A stretch of DNA of 64,000 bases from VGSG01 sp040756375 (GTDB taxonomy: Bacteria > Desulfobacterota > Desulfomonilia > Desulfomonilales > Desulfomonilaceae). Positions 53,897-61,610 of the stretch are shown one piece after another. Position numbers and translations under genes: made by a program. The stretch is taken from the NCBI GenBank assembly GCA_040756375.1, contig JBFLZC010000005.1, positions 62,001 to 126,000 on the forward strand. Reading direction: 5' to 3'. Positions within the stretch are counted from its first letter, which is position 1. Each line of letters starts with the position of its first letter. The notes below the pieces were generated by a model, which saw nothing but the letters and a program-made list of their open reading frames with translations, ran no database searches and was not told the DNA's origin.

Positions 53897-56047
53897 ATGA
53901 GTGCTGGTTCCGCCATGAGCAATCAGTTGGACAATTTGAGCCCTGGCTCGTACGAAATACGGGTCAAGTCAGCGCAGATCCAGCAGCTCTATCATCAGTC
54001 CCGGCCCGGTCTTCTGGGCGCGCTGATCAGCGCTTTCATCCTAGTCGCGGCACTCCGGGACGAAGTTCCCTACGCTAATCTGCTCGGTTGGCTTGTGGCC
54101 TACTTGTTGGTGCAATTGGCCCGCTATTTCCTGGTGATTGGCTTCGACCGGGTCAAACCTCAGGCCGATGCAACTCTCCCTTGGGGAAAGTGGTTTGCGA
54201 TCACGACGGCTCTGTCCGGCCTGCTTTGGGGAATATCGGGGCTCGCGCTCTTCCCCGCTGACTCACTCACGCATCAGTTCTTGCTGGCAGTCTTTGTTGC
54301 CGGGATAGGCTCGTCTGCAGCTGTGGTCTATTCCCCAACCAAGGAATGCCTCTTTCCCACAGTGTTAGCGACGCTCCTGCCTCTTGCCGCGCGTTACCTG
54401 TACGTCGGCGAAGAAGTTCAGGTCACCATAGGATGCGTAATTGTTCTTTTCGCTTCGGCGCTGCTCCTGACAGGACGGCGCATGAATCTGGCGAATACGA
54501 ATTCGCTACGACTGGGGTTCGAGAATAGCGACTTGGTAGCCTCACTTTCCGAGGAGAAGCAAAAAAGCGACCTTCTCAATAAGGATCTGCGAGCGCGAAT
54601 CGAGGAGGGCGAGCGCGCGGCCGACGCACTGAAAGAAAGTGAAGAACGATATCGCCAGCTCGTGGAGCTTTCCCCATTCGGCTTTGGTATTGCGGTAGAC
54701 GGCGTCGTGGCATTTGTGAATCAAGCGGGTGCTCGATTACTTGGAGCCGCAAGTCCGCAACAGCTTGTCGGCATGCCCATCTTGAATTTTGTGCACCCGG
54801 ATGATTTGCCCGCGGCCATGCAGAGGGTTCTTCTGGTTCTTTCAGAAGAAAAAGTCGCGCCGCTTCGTGAGGAGAAATTCATTCGCCTTGATGGTCAGAC
54901 GGTTCACGTAGAAGTCACCGCCATGCCCTTTACCTATAAGGGCCAGAGAGCGGTCCAGGCAGTTTTTGGCAATATCGACGAGCGCAAGCAAGCGCAGGAC
55001 GCTCTTCAGCAAAGCGAACAGCGATTGGAATTAGCTCTGGAAGGCGCCGGCCTCGGCCTCTGGGATTTGGACATGCTGACCGGCAATCTGGTCACGAACC
55101 GCATCTGGAACGAAATCACCGGATATCTTCCGGGTGAGACATCGACCGTGATCAGGTCTTGGAAAAGGCTTGTCCATCCTGACGACTGGCCGCTCGTTCG
55201 GGAGGCAACCGTCGCTCATCTCCGGGGCGAATCCGCGCTCTACGACACGGAATTCAGGCTTCTGACGGGAACCGGGGAGTTCAAGTGGATCTTAAGTCGC
55301 GCTCGCGTGGTCGAGCGGAACCAAGACGGCCGCGCGGTTCGTTTCGTGGGAGTGATCCAGGATATCAGAGACCGCAAGCTGGCCGAGGAAAGGATCAGAG
55401 CCGCGCTGGAAGAAAAAGAAATTCTTCTCCGGGAACTCCATCACCGCGTCAAGAACAATCTTCAGGTGGTCTCAAGTCTCCTGAGACTTCAGTCCCGCCA
55501 CATTGGAGACGAGCATTCATTGGAAATGCTCAAGGAGACTCAAAGCCGCGTCGTGTCGATGGCCTTGATTCATGAAGTGCTTTACCAGTCCAAGAATCTG
55601 GAGCGCATTGAAGTGAGCAGGTACATCCAACACCTGGTCAGCAGTCTTTTCCATTTGTACGGCGCGGGTCGCGACCGTATCATGCTGAATATCGACGTGG
55701 AACGGATCTCTTGCGGCATCGAGACCGCTATCCCTTTTGGGTTGATCGTAAACGAACTGGTAACCAACGCCCTCAAACATGCCTTCCCGGGTGACCGAAC
55801 CGGAGAAGTGCTCGTAGCGCTGCGAGCTGTGGGACCGGAAGAATACCTGCTTGCGGTCCGTGATGACGGAGTGGGAGTGCCCGAAACCGTGGACTTCCGG
55901 AACAGCCCGTCGCTTGGTCTCAAACTGGTCATCACCTTTGTGTCGCAGCTCCAGGGGCAAATTGAACTGAACAGGGACCACGGCACAGAGTTTCTGATCC
56001 GATTCAGGGAAGTTACCTCCAATCGCGGCCAAGACTTCGATGCGTAG
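53897..56047 (+). CDS. Membrane sensor histidine kinase: MASE-like-PAS-PAS-HisKA_2/HATPase
   Basis: A 716-residue kinase beginning MSAGSAMSNQ. The N-terminal region (about 35-210) has six or so membrane helices of a MASE-like sensor (GWLVAYLLVQLARY, LLWGISGLALFP). A coiled linker leads to two PAS domains (about 245-365 and 370-495) and a HisKA_2-type transmitter with His513 in ELHHRVKNNLQVVSSLL, then a HATPase with NELVTNALKHAF and DDGVGVPE. The same membrane region, in diverged form, begins the sigma-54 activator at 61.6 kb. The cognate regulator is unknown. Confidence 0.87.
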   Translation: MSAGSAMSNQLDNLSPGSYEIRVKSAQIQQLYHQSRPGLLGALISAFILVAALRDEVPYANLLGWLVAYLLVQLARYFLVIGFDRVKPQADATLPWGKWFAITTALSGLLWGISGLALFPADSLTHQFLLAVFVAGIGSSAAVVYSPTKECLFPTVLATLLPLAARYLYVGEEVQVTIGCVIVLFASALLLTGRRMNLANTNSLRLGFENSDLVASLSEEKQKSDLLNKDLRARIEEGERAADALKESEERYRQLVELSPFGFGIAVDGVVAFVNQAGARLLGAASPQQLVGMPILNFVHPDDLPAAMQRVLLVLSEEKVAPLREEKFIRLDGQTVHVEVTAMPFTYKGQRAVQAVFGNIDERKQAQDALQQSEQRLELALEGAGLGLWDLDMLTGNLVTNRIWNEITGYLPGETSTVIRSWKRLVHPDDWPLVREATVAHLRGESALYDTEFRLLTGTGEFKWILSRARVVERNQDGRAVRFVGVIQDIRDRKLAEERIRAALEEKEILLRELHHRVKNNLQVVSSLLRLQSRHIGDEHSLEMLKETQSRVVSMALIHEVLYQSKNLERIEVSRYIQHLVSSLFHLYGAGRDRIMLNIDVERISCGIETAIPFGLIVNELVTNALKHAFPGDRTGEVLVALRAVGPEEYLLAVRDDGVGVPETVDFRNSPSLGLKLVITFVSQLQGQIELNRDHGTEFLIRFREVTSNRGQDFDA

Positions 56048-56155
56048 ACCGCGTTAGGAGCGATCGGCTCAGACCATCGGCATAAATTTGTTTCGGAAAC
56101 AGGGCAATCGGTAATATCATGTTCCGGGCATAGTGTCAGCCTGGGAGGTCAACCT

Positions 56156-57685
56156 TTGCTTGCACGGGTGCACTCAGGAGCATTGATTGGGATAGACGCG
56201 TATCCCGTAGAGGTGGAGATAGATGTCTATCCGGGCATGGCTTCCATTGCCGTGGTAGGGTTGCCTGACAATGCGGTTAAGGAAAGCACGGCCCGGGTGA
56301 AGTCCGCGATCGTTAATAGCGGGTACCCTTTTCCTGCACGACGCATCACCGTGAATCTAGCGCCTGCCGGACTCAAGAAGGAAGGCGCGGGCTTCGACTT
56401 ACCCATCGCTCTTGGAATGCTGGCCGCGCTGGAACTTCTCCCTGCTGAGAAACTGGAAGATTACCTCGTTGTGGGTGAAGTCTCACTCGATGGCGCGGTG
56501 AAATGGGTGCGTGGCGCTCTCTCTCTGGCAATCAGCGCACGGGAGCAGGGATTCAAAGGCCTGATACTTCCCGAGACGAATGCAAGAGAAGCCGCGGTCG
56601 TCGATGGAATAGACGTATTCGGAGTTTCAAGCCTCTTGACCGCGACCGGCTTTATCATGGGTCGGGTCCAGCTCCAGCCTCGGCGACTGTCACCCCAGGA
56701 ACAACCCCCTACCACCAGCACGTACCCCATTGATTTCAAAGAGGTCAGAGGCCAGGAATACGCCAAACGAGCAGTTGAAGTCGCCGCGGCTGGTGGGCAC
56801 AACGTTTTAATGATCGGTCCGCCCGGCTCCGGCAAGACCATGATATCGCAACGAATCCCCACCGTCCTTCCGGAACCGGTCTTCGAAGAATCCATAGAAA
56901 CCACCCGCATCTATTCTGCCGCGGGCCTACTCGGACGGAATGGGTCTGTCATGACCGTACGACCGTTTCGCTCCCCGCATCACACGGTTTCCGACGCGGG
57001 GCTGATCGGTGGAGGGATGATACCCCGTCCGGGAGAAGTTTCACTCGCCCACAACGGCGTGCTCTTCCTGGACGAGTTCCCTGAATTCAGGAAGAACGTC
57101 CTTGAAGTCCTTCGTCAGCCTATGGAAGACGGCCTTGTCACCATTTCTCGTTCTCAGATGTCAGTGACCTTCCCTGCCAGATTTATGCTGGTAGCCGCGA
57201 TGAACCCCTGCCCGTGCGGGTACCGAGGCGACCCCAAGCATGAATGCAAATGCGCGGCCCAGGCCATTCAGCGCTATTGGAGCAAGATTTCCGGTCCGCT
57301 GCTGGATAGGATCGACATACATGTGGAAGTTCCTGCGGTGAACTGGAAAGACGTAACCAGCAAGACCGAGGGTGAAGCTTCGGCGCCGGTCCGAGAGCGT
57401 GTAAACAGGGCTCGCCGAATCCAGCTCGAACGATTCCGGAACTCGGGGATCTACTCCAATGCCCAGATGGGCAACAGGCATCTCAAGCGATTCTGCCCCC
57501 TCGGCCAGGAATCTCTCGCTGTGCTCGAGAGAGCAATGGATGTGCTCGGTCTATCGGCGCGGGCGTACCATCGGATACTCAAAATAGCCAGAACCATCGC
57601 GGACCTGGAGGGCTCCGAAAACATTAAGACCCCTCATGTTACCGAAGCAGTCCAGTACCGATCCCTGGACCGAAGATACATGTAA
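56156..57685 (+). CDS. comM: ComM/YifB-family AAA+ helicase-like ATPase (Mg-chelatase-like)
   Basis: A 509-residue protein of the YifB/ComM family, whose characterised members are ring-shaped helicases that promote branch migration during natural transformation. It has the N-terminal Lon-protease-like domain (about 1-165), Walker A GPPGSGKTM, Walker B LFLDEFPEF, the AMNPCPCGYRGD zinc-type Cys segment and a C-terminal Mg-chelatase domain. The start is TTG 56156 after GGGAGGTC. Type IV pili genes in the same window make DNA uptake an open possibility. Confidence 0.92.
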   Translation: MLARVHSGALIGIDAYPVEVEIDVYPGMASIAVVGLPDNAVKESTARVKSAIVNSGYPFPARRITVNLAPAGLKKEGAGFDLPIALGMLAALELLPAEKLEDYLVVGEVSLDGAVKWVRGALSLAISAREQGFKGLILPETNAREAAVVDGIDVFGVSSLLTATGFIMGRVQLQPRRLSPQEQPPTTSTYPIDFKEVRGQEYAKRAVEVAAAGGHNVLMIGPPGSGKTMISQRIPTVLPEPVFEESIETTRIYSAAGLLGRNGSVMTVRPFRSPHHTVSDAGLIGGGMIPRPGEVSLAHNGVLFLDEFPEFRKNVLEVLRQPMEDGLVTISRSQMSVTFPARFMLVAAMNPCPCGYRGDPKHECKCAAQAIQRYWSKISGPLLDRIDIHVEVPAVNWKDVTSKTEGEASAPVRERVNRARRIQLERFRNSGIYSNAQMGNRHLKRFCPLGQESLAVLERAMDVLGLSARAYHRILKIARTIADLEGSENIKTPHVTEAVQYRSLDRRYM

Positions 57686-57790
57686 TAGCCTTTCGATGCC
57701 GAAAACGTACACGGCTGCGTTGGGTAGCCACCCCGCGTTTCCCAGGGCGAAGCAACCTTAAGTTGGCCTCGTACACACCAGGAGCTTTCC

Positions 57791-58867
57791 GTGACCAATC
57801 CCGCGAAAAGAAAACTCAGCGCGAAACAGATCCTCACGGACATTCGGTCGGGCATGGACGCTTCCGCATTGAAACGCAAGTATGGCTTGTCGGACAAAGC
57901 GTTTGAATCTGTGTACAAACAACTGTCGGCCGCAGGGGCACTGACGGAATTCCAAAAGCAGCAATTGGAGCCGCCGCGCCCATCGGCTGAACCGTTTCGT
58001 AAGGCGCCGGTCGCGTCCCAATGGCGATGCCCCGCGTGTAATACCCCCCAGGCCGCGGAAATGCGTGAGTGTCCGGCATGTGGAGTCGTGGTGACCAAGT
58101 ATGTCGCGCTTCAGGAGCTGGCAGGTCCTGCATCGGAGCCAGCGCCCCGATACATGCACTATGCTGCACCAAGTAGCGGGACAGGCTGGACTCAGGTGAT
58201 CGTGACCATAGTGGTTCTTGCGATTATTGGAGGCGCAATAGTGGTTTGGTCCACGCATCGGGCAAAGGAGACACCGCGGATTGCCCAATTGGACAAGAAA
58301 GCTGAAGCCGTTCAGGAAGATCAGGGCAATGACTCTGAAAGCGCCGGCATAGAACCCAACGGAGATAATTCTGCCGGCGCCCCAACGGGAATGCTATCTT
58401 CCGATCCAGTCGTAGCCTCCCGGCAGGACCTTCCCGCGCCTGTAGTCGAGCCATCGGCTCCCGCGGTCGAGCCGCCTGCTCCGGCGGCGGTTGAGCCACC
58501 CCGGGAAACGAGTTCTACTCCTCCCGCGTCGCCCAAGTACGTTACCGGCGTGCTGAGGCAATTCTCGTCCAACGATTTCAAGAAAGAAGTGGTCGAGGCC
58601 TCGAAAACGTATCCAGTGCTATTCCAGTTCTACAGCGACACATGAATGCCGTGCAGACGGATGGCATCCGTCCTGAAAGAAGTGGCGGGAGAGACAAAGG
58701 GCCGGGCAGTAATAGGGTTGGTCATGGTATCGGATCGGGAATTGGTGCGCACGTTCGCAGTTTCGGGGATACCGGCCATTTTCGTGGTTCGAAACGCTGA
58801 AGTGACGGCATCTTTTGTGGGAGTGGTCCCCAAGAGTCAGATAGAACAGGCATTGAGGGGCTCTTGA
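57791..58867 (+). CDS. Probable selenoprotein: zinc-ribbon / membrane / thioredoxin fusion with in-frame TGA (UMPC)
   Basis: A single frame of 358 codons interrupted only by TGA at 58643-58645 (codon 285). Residues 1-60 form a small HTH-like helical segment (LSAKQILTDIRSGMDASALK), then a zinc ribbon with C80, C83, C94 and C97, a membrane helix (about 134-153), a Pro/Glu/Ala-rich linker (about 200-250) and a thioredoxin domain (about 256-358). The thioredoxin sequence is continuous across the TGA: PVLFQFYSDT, then TGA, then MPCRRMASVLKEV, with the cis-Pro loop SGIPAIFVV and PKSQIEQAL at the end. TGA sits exactly on the first Cys of CxxC, so the active site reads U-M-P-C. A compact hairpin follows it. 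GTG 57791 has AGGAG upstream. Without selenocysteine it would be a recent nonsense mutation. Confidence 0.75.
58643..58675 (+). promoter_or_regulatory. Candidate bacterial SECIS element after the in-frame TGA
   Basis: Seventeen nt after TGA comes the apical loop GGC of the hairpin CAGACGGAT-GGC-ATCCGTCCTG (stem 58654-58675, one bulged C). Bacterial SECIS elements lie just downstream of the UGA inside the coding region and usually have a G at the start of the apical loop, as here. Confidence 0.55.
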
Positions 58868-59026
58868 TGTTTGGCGGCCCTGTTCTGAAAAGTTGAAGTT
58901 GCGCGGAGAAGCCGGCCCCGCGGCACACGATTCAACCGCGGTCACTGGATCATTAGTTTTCATTACGAAAATCGCGCAAGGCCCGATTTCAGACGGATCA
59001 CCCTTCCCCTTCTGCAGCGAATATCT

Positions 59027-59055
59027 TTTCAAAGTTCATATTGTTCAGATATTAT
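59027..59055 (+). promoter_or_regulatory. Possible sigma-70 promoter of the following hypothetical gene
   Basis: TTTCAA (59027-59032), 17-bp spacer, TATTAT (59050-59055); start near 59062, about 55 nt before the GTG start codon. Confidence 0.4.
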
Positions 59056-59116
59056 ATCCTGAAGCCGGTCCGGTTCAGAGCATAAAGCAGCCTGTAGTCT
59101 TAAGGAGGGATCAGCT

Positions 59117-59851
59117 GTGGCGGGAAAGTCTCTTGAGAAGATAGCCAGGGAATCCAGGACCGCGCGGCTCAGCATGTGGGCCATGATTCAAGCGGGGAAG
59201 ACCGAGCAGGAGGCTCTCAACCACGTGCTCCCGATTTACGTGGACCAGTCAGGGCGACGCCGGAACACAAACCGGACGAGGATGTTTGACCTTTGGAAGC
59301 GCAAAGGGCTGTGGCCGCCACCGGAAGTGAGCCGGGAAGTCGTTGAGGGCGCTGGACTGGGACGCGGAGAGGAGTTCCTGGTTGGGCAGAAAGAGTTGAG
59401 TGCGCCGGTTTATTCTGAACTTTCTGAACAATCTATACCATCAGCGGGAAATATCCCTCAGGAATGGCTCGCGCATATCCGTGGCCTCATCAATACCACC
59501 ATCAACGCGGCTATCCTCGATTATCATAATTTTCAGAACGATCAGATAGAAGAGATCGCATCCAAAATCATCGACCAAAAGCTGCCGCAGACACTCAAAG
59601 AACTCCCCGCACTCGAACCTGCGCCCGAGCGACCTCTCGAGCCCCCTCCCCAACCCGCAACCGTCCCTGGAACCAGAAAACATGTTATTCCCCGAGTGAA
59701 ACTGCAGGGGACTTGCGACAGAGCCCTCTTTGAGCTCTTTGAACAGGATAGACGTCGGAGGGGTTACAATATCAGCCAAATGATCGATTTCATCCTGTAC
59801 AACTTTTACAGCAAGCCGGAACTCGCTTCCGGGAGCGAGCCTTCAAGATAG
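59117..59851 (+). CDS. Hypothetical protein, possible ribbon-helix-helix DNA-binding C-terminus
   Basis: A 244-residue protein with TAAGGAGGGATC upstream of GTG 59117. Residues 1-70 are basic and helical (LEKIARESRTARLSMWAMIQAG, then GRRRNTNRTRMFDLW). A Pro/Glu-rich linker (about 165-190) leads to a C-terminal block FELFEQDRRRRGYNISQMIDFILYNFY that resembles a short ribbon-helix-helix or similar dimerisation unit. No known family. It may be a regulator. Confidence 0.6.
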   Translation: MAGKSLEKIARESRTARLSMWAMIQAGKTEQEALNHVLPIYVDQSGRRRNTNRTRMFDLWKRKGLWPPPEVSREVVEGAGLGRGEEFLVGQKELSAPVYSELSEQSIPSAGNIPQEWLAHIRGLINTTINAAILDYHNFQNDQIEEIASKIIDQKLPQTLKELPALEPAPERPLEPPPQPATVPGTRKHVIPRVKLQGTCDRALFELFEQDRRRRGYNISQMIDFILYNFYSKPELASGSEPSR

Positions 59852-60049
59852 ATATCTCGGTCATGAACGCCTCTAGTACCGTGTCCCTTGGCGGCAAGGA
59901 ATGATTAATCTAGGGGAGCATTGCCGGGTAAGCCGGCAGTGGGTCTCTCCGGCGAACCGGTCATCTCTTTCGGCAACAGGTATATTATGAAAACCCTGAA
60001 CGGCAACTCGCTGGAATCCATATGGCCGAAATCGACCTTCAGGTAAAGC

Positions 60050-60151
60050 GGAATCCGGCTCCTTCAGTAGGTTCCGGATTCCAGGGTTCGCAGGTGCGAC
60101 GCGGGATAGTCAGGATACTCCTCGAGTAATGGATTGGGAGCCGGTTTTTTT
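60050..60151 (+). promoter_or_regulatory. Attenuator-like alternative hairpins ending in a T-run
   Basis: Hairpin A is GGAATCCGG/CCGGATTCC (60050-60082). Hairpin B is CCGGCTCC (60055-60062) with GGAGCCGG (60137-60144), followed by seven Ts. A and B share bases, so they exclude each other. No plus-strand gene follows, so this may simply be the end of the upstream transcript. The remaining 59852-60227 sequence shows only a TGCCGG/CCGGCA hairpin. Confidence 0.35.
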
Positions 60152-60227
60152 GTCACTCCAGTAGCCACAGCAGGGCACAATCAAACCTTCGGCAGTCACC
60201 CTTGCAAAGCCGGAATGTCTTGTCCGC

Positions 60228-61247
60228 CTACCTCTGAGAAAACGACGGCCATATTTTCTCCTTGGTAAGAGCCATAGTAGCAAGCTCTCTGTTATGGCCG
60301 CCGGTTCGCTCGTAAATTGCGACCGCGCTATTGTAGCACTCGGTTGCTTTAGCTGTTCTTCCTTGAGACTTAAGTACATCGGCCATGCCGGCTAGCGTTG
60401 CTGCTGTAAAGGCGCCTTCCGGCAGACCGGTCCTTTCATACGCTCCCAGGGCACGGTGGAAGTATGTGAGGGCCACAGAAGGCACGCCCCGGAGCGCGTA
60501 GAGATCCGCAAGCCTCTTATAAGCATACGCAGTCATAGGCGACGCGTGACCCGACACTTCTGAGTATTTCGCCAAGGCAGCCTCGTACGTCTCTCGCGCT
60601 TGAGATAATTCTCGCTTAGCCCACTTCACGTCGCCCAAGCCTATGAGGCACCTTGCGTGAGAGAGTTTTTCGGCTGGCCTGTATTTTCCGCCTTTGGCAA
60701 ATATGGCAATTGCCTGCTCGTATAGAGGTTCGGCACGTGAGTATGCGCCTTGATCCGAGTGCAGTCGTGCCATTCCTTCCAGCGCCGGACCCGCATAGCA
60801 TTCACCCCAGCTTCCTTTAGCAACGAGATCGAGTGCTTGTCGGTAGAGTTTTTCAGCCTTGTTACGATCTCGATGGAGTCTGTGGCAATCGGCCATACGG
60901 ACCAGCAGTTTTATGACGCTTGGGTGAGAATCGCCGTGGATCTTCTTGCGAAGTCTCAGAGCCCCATTCAGAAACAAATCAGCTTGCTGCAATCTCCCCC
61001 ACCCCGCACAGATCTCGCCCAGTTGTTCCAGCGATTTGGCCGTGTTCAGATGATCCGGCCCATACTTCGTGCGAGCAAGATTCAAAGCAGTCTTGGCTTG
61101 TTGAAAAGCTTCGCCCAAGTCTCCCGTACGGCACAGTGCCCCCGCGTGTGTGTGGTAGGCGCTCCAACACGAATCGTTTGCACGAACCACTGTAGACAAC
61201 AGTAAGAAACCGATCGTGAAGAATAACGTAAATGATCTGTTGTTCAT
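60228..61247 (-). CDS. Exported TPR protein under probable sigma-54 control
   Basis: A 339-residue protein starting MNNRSFTLFFTIGFLLLSTVVRA with a signal peptide, followed by about seven tetratricopeptide-like repeats of the kinesin-light-chain/42-residue type (AKSLEQLGEICAGWGRLQQA, ALEGMARLHSDQGAYSRAEPLYEQAI, YKRLADLYALRG). I chose ATG 61247 because AAGGGG lies 9 nt upstream; ATG 61256 touches that site. Such repeats act as protein-binding scaffolds; the partner is unknown. The upstream sigma-54 promoter, operators and activator gene suggest tightly regulated periplasmic expression. Confidence 0.8.
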   Translation of the reverse strand: MNNRSFTLFFTIGFLLLSTVVRANDSCWSAYHTHAGALCRTGDLGEAFQQAKTALNLARTKYGPDHLNTAKSLEQLGEICAGWGRLQQADLFLNGALRLRKKIHGDSHPSVIKLLVRMADCHRLHRDRNKAEKLYRQALDLVAKGSWGECYAGPALEGMARLHSDQGAYSRAEPLYEQAIAIFAKGGKYRPAEKLSHARCLIGLGDVKWAKRELSQARETYEAALAKYSEVSGHASPMTAYAYKRLADLYALRGVPSVALTYFHRALGAYERTGLPEGAFTAATLAGMADVLKSQGRTAKATECYNSAVAIYERTGGHNRELATMALTKEKIWPSFSQR

Positions 61248-61300
61248 AGCACTCATCCCCTTGCTTTGGTTTACGTACCTGAATGATGTTTTGGGAAAAG

Positions 61301-61352
61301 GGGAGCCCAGGAGGACAAGCAACCCTGGGCTCCCACTCCTCCATTGGAGGAG
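61301..61352 (-). promoter_or_regulatory. Two leader hairpins in the 5' UTR of the TPR gene
   Basis: CTCCTCC/GGAGGAG (61336-61352, loop of 3) is followed downstream by an 11-bp perfect stem GGGAGCCCAGG/CCTGGGCTCCC (61301-61334) and then CTTTTCCC. The second looks like a weak intrinsic terminator lying between promoter and gene. Confidence 0.5.
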
Positions 61353-61372
61353 GTAGCTTGCGGCGACTAAAG

Positions 61373-61388
61373 AGCACGCTCCGTGCCA
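61373..61388 (-). promoter_or_regulatory. Sigma-54 (RpoN) -24/-12 promoter of the TPR gene
   Basis: On the minus strand TGGCACGGAGCGTGCT has GG and GC exactly 10 bp apart and differs from the consensus only in the first base of TTGC. It is identical to the pilA promoter at all but two of 18 positions. Start of transcription near 61361. Confidence 0.8.
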
Positions 61389-61498
61389 AAAGGCATGGAG
61401 ATACAAAGGTGTCCTATATTTGACGTGAAATCAATGAGATGCGAGGATGGGCCGCGTCGGAAGGAGTTGCGGTTCACAAGGAACCAACTCGGCTTGAC

Positions 61499-61601
61499 GG
61501 GTGAACTTCACCCGCGCGGCCGCGGAATCAGCAATTTCTGATGTAGCTTCGGTATGTTATGTAACGGGTGAAATTCACCGAGAGGTGGGTGAAATGAACC
61601 G
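61499..61601. promoter_or_regulatory. Three palindromic sites, probable activator (UAS) binding sites
   Basis: GGGTGAACTTCACCC (61499-61513) is a perfect palindrome; GGGTGAAATTCACCG (61566-61580) is nearly perfect; GGGTGAAATGAACCG (61587-61601) keeps one half-site. The last two centres are 21 bp apart, two helical turns. They lie about 140-240 bp upstream of the predicted start of transcription, the usual place for sigma-54 enhancers. Confidence 0.65.
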
Positions 61602-61610
61602 GCGTCGGCA

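Noticed and set aside
58646..58867. Separate small thioredoxin-fold gene starting at the ATG right after the TGA
   Set aside because: It would lack the first beta strand and the first redox residue, and has no ribosome site of its own; reading through TGA explains it better.
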